From: a bacterium
Lineage (GTDB): Bacteria > Chloroflexota > Dehalococcoidia > Tepidiformales > Tepidiformaceae
Assembly: GCA_945861295.1 (NCBI GenBank)
Contig: CAMAUF010000071.1
Coordinates: 1-8,505, forward strand
Length of the DNA stretch: 8,505 bases
Direction: 5' to 3'
Shown one piece after another: positions 1-5,400 of the stretch (position 1 is its first letter; every line of letters starts with the position of its first letter). The notes beneath the pieces were generated by a model, which was given only the letters and a program-made list of their open reading frames with translations, had not been told where the DNA came from and ran no database searches. Made by a program: the position numbers and the translations under genes.

Positions 1-1378
1 CTTCGAAAAGGCCGCCGCCCGCCGTGTCCCACTCATCACGGTCTGCTCCACATCGGGCACGCGGATGCAGGAGGGTCTCCTCGCCCTGCTTCAGGTGCCG
101 AAGATTGTAGCGGCGGCGCGGAAACACGCCGCCGAAGGCCTGCCGCACATCGCGATCGTGACCGACCCGACGACCGGGAGCGCCTATTCCGGCTTCGTAA
201 ATCTCGCCGATTACGTCGTCGCCGAACCGAACGCGCTGCTCGGCTACGCCGCCATGCGGGCCGTCCAGGAGCAGGAAGGCGGCGAACTCCCCGCCCATGC
301 GCATACGTCGGAATCGCACCTCGAACACGGCCTCATCGACGCCATCGTTCCCCGGAGCCAGCTCCGCGAGAGCGTCGGCCTCCTGCTCGACCTCCTCCTC
401 AGCGACGACCGGCTCAGCGCTTCCCCCGCACGCACCGCAGGCCACGAAGGCCATTCCCACCGGGACGCCCTGAGCCAACTCGCGCTTTCCCGCCACCAGA
501 ACCGTCCGACGGCTGGCGACCTGATCCGCAGGATGACGACGTCGTTCGTCGCCATCCGCGGCGACCGCATCGGCGCCGACGAACCCGGCATCGTGGCTGG
601 CTTCGCATCGCTCGGTGGCGAATCCGTCATGATCGTCGGCCAGAACCGGCCTCACGAACGAGCGGCGCATGACGGTTGGATCGGCCCGTCTGGCTTTCGC
701 AAGGCCACGCGCGCGCTCGGTCTCGCCCGCAAGTTCCACCTGCCAGTCGTCACCCTGATCGACACCGCTGGCGCGCACCCGGGCCTCGAAGCGGAACAGG
801 CCGGCCTCGGCCACGCCGTCGCGACCTGTCTCGCGACTCTGCTCGACCTTCCTGGCCCCACCGTGGCGGTCATCACCGGCGAAGGTAACTCCGAGGCGGC
901 CATGGCGATGGCCGCCGCCGACCGCGTATTGATGCTGGACCACGCCGTGTACGAAGTCGTCCGGCCCGAAGACGCCGCCAAGATCCTCTACCAAACCCAA
1001 GAACGCACCGGCGAAGCCGCCGAACGCCTGCGGATCACGAGCCATGACTGCCTCCGCCTCGGGATCGTCGACCTCGTCGTCCGTGAACCGGGCGAGGGCG
1101 CGCACACGAACCACGAAGAGACGGCCCAACTCCTGCGGCGCGCACTGGTCCGGGAACTCGCCACCCTCGGCCGCGTGCGCGAAGGGAGACGCCTCGACCG
1201 CCGCTACCAGCGCTACCGCCACAGCGGCTCGCCTCACGGCTCGCTGCGCGGCAGTTACGAACGCCGCTTGGCCCACCTTCGCGACCGCGTTGGCGGCTTC
1301 TTCGACCGCTTGCGGGGCCGCAAGTCCGACTGGCGGAGGCGCCTGGAATACCCCGACAGCCCCGACATCCCGGTCTAA
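1..1378 (+). CDS. accDA: Acetyl-CoA carboxylase carboxyltransferase, fused beta/alpha subunits (5' end outside window)
   Basis: The frame is open from base 2, so the N-terminus, including any AccD zinc finger, lies outside the window; about 458 residues are visible. The first part matches the end of AccD: FEKAAARRVPLI, then GTRMQEG (56-76) and TDPTTGS. From about base 510 it matches AccA: RPTAGDLIRRM, a GDRIGADEPGIVAGFASLGG stretch, GPSGFRKA, LIDTAGAHPG (755-784) and GEGNSEAAM (878-904). The family moves carboxyl from carboxybiotin to acetyl-CoA to give malonyl-CoA, the committed step of fatty-acid synthesis, in the cytoplasm. Fused AccDA polypeptides are known in several bacterial lineages. 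The glycine-rich oxyanion loops are unusual: AccA GEGGSGGA reads GEGNSEAA, and AccD SGGARM reads TSGTRM. The C-terminal tail, from about base 1170, is strongly Arg-rich. Biotin carboxylase and carrier genes are not in view. The family is secure; exact acyl-CoA specificity is uncertain. Confidence 0.88.
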   Translation, partial: FEKAAARRVPLITVCSTSGTRMQEGLLALLQVPKIVAAARKHAAEGLPHIAIVTDPTTGSAYSGFVNLADYVVAEPNALLGYAAMRAVQEQEGGELPAHAHTSESHLEHGLIDAIVPRSQLRESVGLLLDLLLSDDRLSASPARTAGHEGHSHRDALSQLALSRHQNRPTAGDLIRRMTTSFVAIRGDRIGADEPGIVAGFASLGGESVMIVGQNRPHERAAHDGWIGPSGFRKATRALGLARKFHLPVVTLIDTAGAHPGLEAEQAGLGHAVATCLATLLDLPGPTVAVITGEGNSEAAMAMAAADRVLMLDHAVYEVVRPEDAAKILYQTQERTGEAAERLRITSHDCLRLGIVDLVVREPGEGAHTNHEETAQLLRRALVRELATLGRVREGRRLDRRYQRYRHSGSPHGSLRGSYERRLAHLRDRVGGFFDRLRGRKSDWRRRLEYPDSPDIPV

Positions 1379-1381
1379 CAC

Positions 1382-1398
1382 GAGAGGCCACCGCCCTG
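1382..1398 (+). promoter_or_regulatory. Shine-Dalgarno site deciding a CTG start
   Basis: GAGAGG at 1382-1387 is followed by 8 bases and then CTG at 1396, in frame with the TSUP permease. No ATG, GTG or TTG occurs in that frame between the preceding stop and 1456. The ATG at 1456 is preceded only by a GGGG at about 3 bases. Confidence 0.55.
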
Positions 1399-2232
1399 GA
1401 TCTCTTCGACCTTCTGCTGATCCCGCTGGGCCTGTTCGTCGGCGCCTTTGGGGCAATGGTTGGAGCGGGCGGCGGCTTCGTCCTCGTCCCCGTACTGCTG
1501 CTGTTGTACCCCGACCGCGACCCGGAGGAGATCACGGCGATCTCGCTCGCGGTCGTCTTCGCCAATTCCGTCTCCGGGGCCGCCGCCTTCGCGCGCCAAG
1601 GGCGCATTGACTACCGAAGCGGTTGGTATTTCGCGGGAGCGACGTTGCCCGGCGCGTTGCTCGGCGCCTACGTGGTGCGGTACACGCCACGCGCGGCGTT
1701 CGAGGTCATCTTCTCCGTTGTCCTCGGCGCCATCGGGCTCTTCCTCCTCCTCCAGCAGGCGCCGACCGGGATCCGAGAGCCCGAGCGAGGCGAGCGAGGC
1801 ATCGTCCGCCGTATGCTCCGCGACCGGAGTGGCCAAACCTTCTTCTACTCGTACAACCTCCGGAAGGGCGTGCGCCTTACCGCCGTGATCGGCTTCTTCA
1901 GCAGCTTGCTAGGGATTGGCGGCGGCGTCATCCAGGTACCGATGATGACCACCGTCCTCCGCTTCCCCGTCCATATCGCCACGGCCACCTCGCAATTCAT
2001 CCTCGCCTTCATGGCGGGCGAAGGCAGCATCGTCCATCTCGTCAGCGGGTCGCTCAGGTGGGACGAATCGCTCGCCACGGCTGGCCTGCTGGCGCTTGGG
2101 GCCGTGCCGGGCGCGCAGCTCGGCGCGTTCGCAGCCCGCCACATCGCGGCCCCGCTTATCCTCCGGCTCCTTTCGGTGACGCTGATCCTGGTCGCCATCC
2201 GGCTCGGCCTGAAAGCGGCAGGTTGGTTCTGA
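1396..2232 (+). CDS. TauE/SafE (TSUP) family membrane permease, probable CTG start
   Basis: An integral membrane protein of about 278 residues from the sulfite exporter TauE/SafE family. It shows the family's internal duplication: GAGGGFVLVP near residues 23-32 and GIGGGVIQVP near 173-182, each at the end of a membrane segment. Hydrophobic segments flank a charged loop near residues 125-155 (REPERGERGIVRRMLRDRSG). Members export or import sulfite, sulfoacetate, other organosulfur anions or unrelated small anions; substrate cannot be read here. The first ATG in frame (1456) would cut off the first membrane segment (LLLIPLGLFVGAFGAMVGAG). CTG at 1396 keeps it and sits 8 bases after GAGAGG (1382-1387), so I place the start there. 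It lies 17 bases after the carboxyltransferase stop and is probably co-transcribed with it, though no functional link is evident. The family is clear; the start is a judgement. Confidence 0.82.
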   Translation: MDLFDLLLIPLGLFVGAFGAMVGAGGGFVLVPVLLLLYPDRDPEEITAISLAVVFANSVSGAAAFARQGRIDYRSGWYFAGATLPGALLGAYVVRYTPRAAFEVIFSVVLGAIGLFLLLQQAPTGIREPERGERGIVRRMLRDRSGQTFFYSYNLRKGVRLTAVIGFFSSLLGIGGGVIQVPMMTTVLRFPVHIATATSQFILAFMAGEGSIVHLVSGSLRWDESLATAGLLALGAVPGAQLGAFAARHIAAPLILRLLSVTLILVAIRLGLKAAGWF

Positions 2233-2235
2233 AGA

Positions 2236-2256
2236 GCGTGGAACCGCGGGCCACGC
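2236..2256. terminator. Weak hairpin between convergent genes
   Basis: GCGTGG (2236-2241) and CCACGC (2251-2256) form a 6-bp stem with a 9-base loop in the 48-base gap between the permease and the sortase stop codons. There is no T-tract on either strand, so a bidirectional terminator role rests on position alone. Confidence 0.25.
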
Positions 2257-2280
2257 ACTCGAGGCGGGCCAGTCCTATCA

Positions 2281-2988
2281 TTATGTCGTGATACGCTCGG
2301 CAAGCACGACCGTCCGCCAGGGGTATTCGCCATCGGTCTTGGGCCCGGAACACGTCATCAAGGTGAGGCTCTCGGCCCCCTCCCGCCCGGCGAGCAGCGC
2401 GCCCATGTCTATCACACCGAGCTCGTAGTCGAGCGTCGCGGTCACCCGGTAGCGATGGACCGAGCCATCGGAGAGCGCGACTTCAACCTCGTCACCCGCC
2501 AGGAGCGTGGCCAGCCGGAAGAAGACGCCCGGCGCGCCCGCGTACATGTAGTGAGCGGCCAAGAAGGTCGTTTCGTCCGACCCCGGCAGCCACGTGAAGG
2601 CGGGATTCCAACCAACCGTGCGGTTGTCCTGTGGTACTTCTAGCCGTCCGAACTTGTCGAGCCCGAACCGGTCGACGTCCGCCTCGACGCCCAATCGCGG
2701 GATGCGGATCAGCGCCACATCGGCCCCTTCAACGGGGGGCGGCGGCACGGCGGCCGGGATCTCCTCCTTGCCGTATTGCTCCACGGAGCGTTCCACCTGG
2801 AGGATAAAGCGATCGTCGACGGTCACGGGGCCGCCGGTGACGTAATCGCGCCCCACGTAGCGGAGCTGCTCTTCGAAGGGCCTCGAAAGCGCCCCGGCGG
2901 CTCGGCCGGACTCCGTCCCAGCGGTCCAGACGCCCACACCGCCGAGGAGCGCCGGCAAGGCCAGCCATGCCCAACGCAATCGTCTCAT
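2281..2988 (-). CDS. Sortase family transpeptidase (class E/F-like)
   Basis: A 235-residue protein with the three sortase catalytic elements: His146 in FLAAHYMYAG, Cys213 in the signature TLMTC (TLxTC), and Arg225 in YPWRTVV. A hydrophobic stretch at about residues 6-22 after MRRLR is an N-terminal membrane anchor or uncleaved signal. A linker rich in Pro and acidic residues leads to the beta-barrel, which starts near ALIRIPRLGVEADV (about 92-105). Sortases cut a C-terminal sorting motif on secreted proteins and join them to an amine, often in the cell wall; in Chloroflexota and many actinobacteria they occur as lone genes. No LPxTG-like substrate protein is in the window, so its target is unknown. 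The gene converges on the permease. Its ATG at 2986-2988 lacks a Shine-Dalgarno site but has a TAGAAT box 6 bases upstream. The family call is firm; the class is tentative. Confidence 0.87.
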   Translation of the reverse strand: MRRLRWAWLALPALLGGVGVWTAGTESGRAAGALSRPFEEQLRYVGRDYVTGGPVTVDDRFILQVERSVEQYGKEEIPAAVPPPPVEGADVALIRIPRLGVEADVDRFGLDKFGRLEVPQDNRTVGWNPAFTWLPGSDETTFLAAHYMYAGAPGVFFRLATLLAGDEVEVALSDGSVHRYRVTATLDYELGVIDMGALLAGREGAESLTLMTCSGPKTDGEYPWRTVVLAERITT

Positions 2989-2994
2989 CGGCCC

Positions 2995-3000
2995 ATTCTA
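2995..3000 (-). promoter_or_regulatory. -10 box TAGAAT for a leaderless sortase transcript
   Basis: On the - strand TAGAAT (5 of 6 to TATAAT) ends 6 bases before the sortase ATG, so transcription would begin at or next to the ATG. No Shine-Dalgarno site lies between. Leaderless genes with a -10 in exactly this position are common in GC-rich bacteria such as Deinococcus and actinobacteria. No good -35 is seen at 16-18 bp. Confidence 0.45.
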
Positions 3001-3183
3001 ACGGATGCGTGGCATGGCGCGGTGAAGGCGCCTACCTCGACCGCGAAACCCGTCCGAGCCTGGAACGCAAGCGACGCAGGAGTGCCGGCGCCGAACGCGT
3101 TGCTCCGGTGCGAACAGCCCTCCTGTCGTGTCCATCGCGGTCCTGACGGCGTTTCTGACTGAGACACCCTCCGAATAGAACGG
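3001..3183. other. Intergenic stretch with no recognisable gene
   Basis: Between the sortase promoter region and the + strand promoter at 3184. Open frames crossing it (2776-3162 on +, 2985-3371 on -) mostly overlap neighbouring features and show no family motifs. I see no tRNA-like fold, repeat or terminator here. Confidence 0.5.
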
Positions 3184-3212
3184 TTGACAATTAACTTGTC
3201 GTCGCCTACGGT
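3184..3212 (+). promoter_or_regulatory. Sigma-70-type promoter candidate with overlapping dyad
   Basis: A perfect TTGACA (3184-3189) is followed by a 17-bp spacer and TACGGT (3207-3212), which keeps the T-A and final T of the -10 consensus. A dyad, GACAA and TTGTC separated by 5 bases (3186-3200), overlaps the -35 and could be an operator. A TATACC at 3216-3221 is an alternative -10 but is 26 bp from TTGACA. The start of transcription would lie near 3219-3228, just ahead of the micro-ORF ribosome site. Confidence 0.5.
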
Positions 3213-3248
3213 CGTTATACCACGCGAATAGCGAAGAGGAGGACGCCC

Positions 3249-3299
3249 ATGTCGATCGTGTTCATCGCCCGCGTCCGCAAGGATAGCCCGGCTCAGTAA
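3249..3299 (+). CDS. 16-residue micro-ORF (possible leader peptide)
   Basis: ATG at 3249 to TAA at 3297 encodes MSIVFIARVRKDSPAQ. It has the best ribosome site in the window: AGGAGG at 3237-3242, 6 bases before the ATG, itself just downstream of a TTGACA promoter candidate. A strong hairpin with a T-rich tail follows 27 bases after the stop. This layout fits a leader peptide controlling an attenuator for the small genes at 3497 and 3745, or a free-standing short mRNA for a micropeptide. The peptide has a hydrophobic start (SIVFIA) then basic residues, but no run of a single amino acid as in classical amino-acid attenuators. The frame stays open after the TAA to 3542, so a decayed longer gene is a weaker alternative. 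No family recognised. Confidence 0.42.
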   Translation: MSIVFIARVRKDSPAQ

Positions 3300-3326
3300 G
3301 CGTCGCTCACGGCAACACGGCTCATG

Positions 3327-3360
3327 CGCCGTACCGTGGACGGTACGGCGTTTCTGTTTC
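3327..3360 (+). terminator. Strong intrinsic terminator or attenuator
   Basis: CGCCGTACCGT (3327-3337) pairs perfectly with ACGGTACGGCG (3340-3350), giving an 11-bp GC-rich stem (10 bp with a TGGA loop is more realistic), followed directly by TTTCTGTTTC (3351-3360). This is the classical shape of a rho-independent terminator on the + strand. It lies between the micro-ORF and the 73-residue gene. A CCGTACC at 3372-3378 could pair with GGTACGG in the 3' arm, so an alternative fold exists. Confidence 0.68.
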
Positions 3361-3496
3361 CCGCAGGACACCCGTACCCACCGTACATCTCAGTGGACGC
3401 ACACTCCCGGCCGCGGCTTGCCTCGCCTCCGGGCCATGGTCCTTCGTTCCCTCTGTTAATCCGAAACTCCGACACTTCATCCGGGAGGATACCGCT

Positions 3497-3718
3497 TTGT
3501 CTCAGAACTACAACCGCCAAATGCCCGCCATTCGGCCGATAAGGGCCGCACGAACACATCTCCGCAACTCGAAAAACCGCGTCACTGACCGCGGCCGAGC
3601 CCAGCACCCGCTGACGATCATCAACCCGCGTCTCCGTCCGCACTTCCGCCGCAACGAACCCGAGACGCCCTGGAACATCTTCCAGCTTCATCGTTCCGAC
3701 CATCCGCCCGCGGCCTAG
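3497..3718 (+). CDS. Small basic hypothetical protein, 73 aa, TTG start
   Basis: Starts at TTG 3497, 8 bases after GGGAGG (3483-3488), and ends with TAG at 3716. An internal ATG (codon 9) lacks a comparable site. The product begins MSQNYNRQMP and is very basic, about 13 Arg and 1 Lys against 4 acidic residues, with several His and Pro; no membrane segment or signal peptide. Third codon positions are about three-quarters G/C, better than in the overlapping - strand frame (3293-3730), which supports this strand. It sits 26 bases before a second small basic gene with which it is probably co-transcribed. I do not recognise a family. The high Arg content would suit nucleic-acid or other polyanion binding, but that is inference only. 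Confidence 0.48.
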   Translation: MSQNYNRQMPAIRPIRAARTHLRNSKNRVTDRGRAQHPLTIINPRLRPHFRRNEPETPWNIFQLHRSDHPPAA

Positions 3719-3744
3719 CCGCCGAAACACTTTGGAGCACCCCC

Positions 3745-3975
3745 GTGAACCAGCATCTGATCCGGTCCAACAACGACCTCAAAGCGGTCGCTCGCATGAA
3801 GGTCATCCTCCCCGGCGACCGCGAGCCTGCGTGGCTTCATCGCAACGCCGTCCACGCGCAAATCTTCAAAGCCGAGGCGATCGAGCGAAAGGTCGCCATC
3901 ATGCGCGGGGCGAAGCCGCCCCGCCGCAACTTCGTCGCTCGTCTCATCCCGCGCCGGAACCCAACCAATGCGTAG
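3745..3975 (+). CDS. Small basic hypothetical protein, 76 aa, GTG start
   Basis: GTG at 3745 lies 7 bases after GGAG (3734-3737); the stop is TAG at 3973. The product begins MNQHLIRSNN and has about 16 Lys/Arg against 5 acidic residues, with an alternating charged/hydrophobic middle (IFKAEAIERKVAIM) that looks helical and a Pro/Arg-rich C-terminus (PPRRNFVARLIPRRNP). Roughly 83% of third positions are G/C by hand count, the best coding signal in this small-gene cluster. It follows the 73-residue gene and shares its opening pattern (M-S/N-Q-N/H), but I cannot align the rest, so a paralogous origin is unproven. It converges on the diiron paralogue 49 bases away. No family recognised. Confidence 0.6.
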   Translation: MNQHLIRSNNDLKAVARMKVILPGDREPAWLHRNAVHAQIFKAEAIERKVAIMRGAKPPRRNFVARLIPRRNPTNA

Positions 3976-4024
3976 CGGGCCACCAAGGGCCAACAGCGCT
4001 CCGGCAGTGGCGCGGACTGGCGCG

Positions 4025-5245
4025 CTATGCCTCGACCAGTTCCTTCAGCCGCTGGTTGAGGTTCGTCCGGGTGAACGTCGCCTTGCGAAGGTTTTCGACG
4101 TAGTCGCGGGCCTGCGCTTGCCGCAGGCTCGCCAACTTCGCCATCCCGGCCTCCGTCTGATCGCGCCCGCCGCCGAGCAAGATCGCCAGCGGCTCGTTGA
4201 CGACCGGGTCGGTCCACTCTTTCATGACCCGGCTTTCGGCCTTGCCCATGTAGAAGTTCTGTTCTTCCCGGCGGTCCGGCATCTTGAAGAGGAAGTGCTT
4301 CAAGCGCTCCACCTGATACTGCATCATCCGGCGCCGGTCGCGCGCACAGAGGGCGTACATGTCGCGCTCGACCTGGTTCTGGGCGAGGTCGTCGCCGTGC
4401 TCAAAGAGCGTCAGCAGCGTGCTGTCCTGGATGAAGAGCGTCGCCAGCAGCTCGGGATAGGAACGGGCTTCCTCAACCACGCGGCTGTAGTCGGTCGGCG
4501 CTTGCAAGCCGAGGCCGCCGCCGTTCGAGAGGGCACGCTTGCGGAACGTCTCCGTATGCCGCGCCATGTCGAAGATGACTGTCGAAATGAAGAACTTCAT
4601 CTCGTGGAAGCCGTAGCTGATCTCCGGCAGCCACTTGCCGAGGACGACGCCTTCGTAGTACGAACGCTCGCTGAGTTCGGTCATCAGCTGGCAGACGGCC
4701 CGCTCGGTGTCGCTGGAGAGCGCTTCGAGGCTGCGCCAGTTGAGGTCCGTCGCGCTCGACCAGCGTTCCTTGACCGCGACCTCGTACAGCGGCACGACGC
4801 AATCGGCCCAAACGACCGCCTTCTCGAAGATCGTGTAGCCCATGTCTTCCATAGCCGGCTTCGGGTATGAGCCGCGCGCGATCTCGGAACGGTTATGCCA
4901 AACGTCCGGGACGTCGCCGTAGGTGCCGATGTTGATATCCGCCAGCGTCAAGCCCATGGCCGGATCGGAAGCGCGCGCGCGGATGCCCCACTCGGTCGGG
5001 ACCGTCATCCACTTGAACTCGGGGCGGACGATCGAAGCGCCGCCCGGTTGAGCGGTCGCGAGGAAGTTCTTGGCGGAAGCGCCGTCGATGTTCGCCTGCA
5101 GCGCTTGGAACACTTCTTGCAGGCTGAAGCCCTTGCCGAGGGCCTGATCGATGAGCGAATCCTCCCAGCCGAGTTCGCGAGCGCGGTCGCGCAGCTCCTG
5201 GGGGACATCCATGGTGGCCGCCGCCTGGGTAGGGGCTTGTGACAT
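4025..5245 (-). CDS. Ferritin-like diiron paralogue with degenerate metal site (predicted pseudoenzyme)
   Basis: 406 residues, starting at ATG 5243-5245 with GGAGG 5 bases upstream. It aligns along most of its length with the diiron protein encoded just upstream: shared blocks are LTLxxINxGxY (about 99-109), WSSAxDxxW (162-170), ERAxCQLxT (181-189), ARHTExFRKRALxNGGGL (228-245) and ILLGGGxD (355-362). Aligned ligand positions are mostly lost: the first ExxH is DMARH (Glu to Met227, His230 kept), the third-helix Glu is Ser275, and the second ExxH is DRRRM (Arg304, Met307). Only a helix-one Glu (likely Glu193) and His230 remain. It should therefore not bind two irons and may act as structural or regulatory partner, an inference modelled on yeast Rnr2/Rnr4. 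An extra N-terminal helical part (about residues 12-55) is absent from the paralogue. Length and codon use argue against a decaying pseudogene. Confidence 0.75.
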   Translation of the reverse strand: MSQAPTQAAATMDVPQELRDRARELGWEDSLIDQALGKGFSLQEVFQALQANIDGASAKNFLATAQPGGASIVRPEFKWMTVPTEWGIRARASDPAMGLTLADINIGTYGDVPDVWHNRSEIARGSYPKPAMEDMGYTIFEKAVVWADCVVPLYEVAVKERWSSATDLNWRSLEALSSDTERAVCQLMTELSERSYYEGVVLGKWLPEISYGFHEMKFFISTVIFDMARHTETFRKRALSNGGGLGLQAPTDYSRVVEEARSYPELLATLFIQDSTLLTLFEHGDDLAQNQVERDMYALCARDRRRMMQYQVERLKHFLFKMPDRREEQNFYMGKAESRVMKEWTDPVVNEPLAILLGGGRDQTEAGMAKLASLRQAQARDYVENLRKATFTRTNLNQRLKELVEA

Positions 5246-5260
5246 TCCATCCTCCGCCTC

Positions 5261-5310
5261 AAATTGACCCGTCTCGGCCAGCTCGAAATTGGCCCGTCTC
5301 GGCCAGCTCG
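5261..5310. repeat. Two tandem 25-bp direct repeats
   Basis: Bases 5261-5285 and 5286-5310 are identical except for one position (A at 5267, G at 5292). Each begins AAATTG and ends GGCCAGCTCG. The unit length is not a multiple of three and no reading frame is involved. The copies abut directly and end 15 bases from the start codon of the degenerate diiron gene. Confidence 0.9.
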
Positions 5311-5313
5311 CCG

Positions 5314-5340
5314 GAGGCTGCCGCCGAACGGCGGCGCCTC
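5314..5340 (-). other. Intercistronic hairpin
   Basis: GAGGC (5314-5318) plus GCCGCC (5320-5325) pair with GGCGGC (5330-5335) plus GCCTC (5336-5340), leaving T5319 bulged and GAAC as a tetraloop. It is stable and GC-rich with no T-tract after it in the transcript direction. Confidence 0.5.
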
Positions 5341-5400
5341 AGCGGCCTGCGAGTGGGCGCCACACCGGGGCGCCGTCCGCTCCTGGATTAGGCTGAGCGC

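Larger units (their letters stand above)
5246..5400 (-). other. Structured intercistronic region between the two diiron genes
   Basis: 155 bases on the shared transcript. Reading in the transcript direction it holds a GGCGCC/GGCGCC hairpin (5374-5356), an 11-bp hairpin with one bulged base (5340-5314), two tandem 25-bp repeats (5310-5261), and then the GGAGG ribosome site of the second gene. Neither hairpin has a T-tract, so they more likely affect mRNA stability or the relative output of the two genes than stop transcription. Confidence 0.5.

Noticed and set aside
2985..3371. 128-codon - strand frame upstream of the sortase
   Set aside because: It crosses the promoter and terminator, has no motif, and its end overlaps the sortase start region.
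3324..3542. 72-codon + strand frame in phase with the micro-ORF after its TAA
   Set aside because: It begins at the edge of the terminator stem, has no ribosome site and only about 60% G/C at third positions. Stop-codon read-through or a decayed gene is possible but unsupported.
3293..3730. 145-codon - strand frame (MFRRLGRGRM...) across the small-gene region
   Set aside because: It runs through the terminator stem, and its third positions are less GC-rich than those of the + strand frames; those frames have better ribosome sites. Not fully excluded.
3968..4870. 300-codon + strand frame opposite the degenerate diiron gene
   Set aside because: Same reason; the opposite strand aligns with a real paralogue next door.
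5261..5310. Tandem repeats as a minimal CRISPR array
   Set aside because: The copies abut with no spacer between them and there are no cas genes in view.
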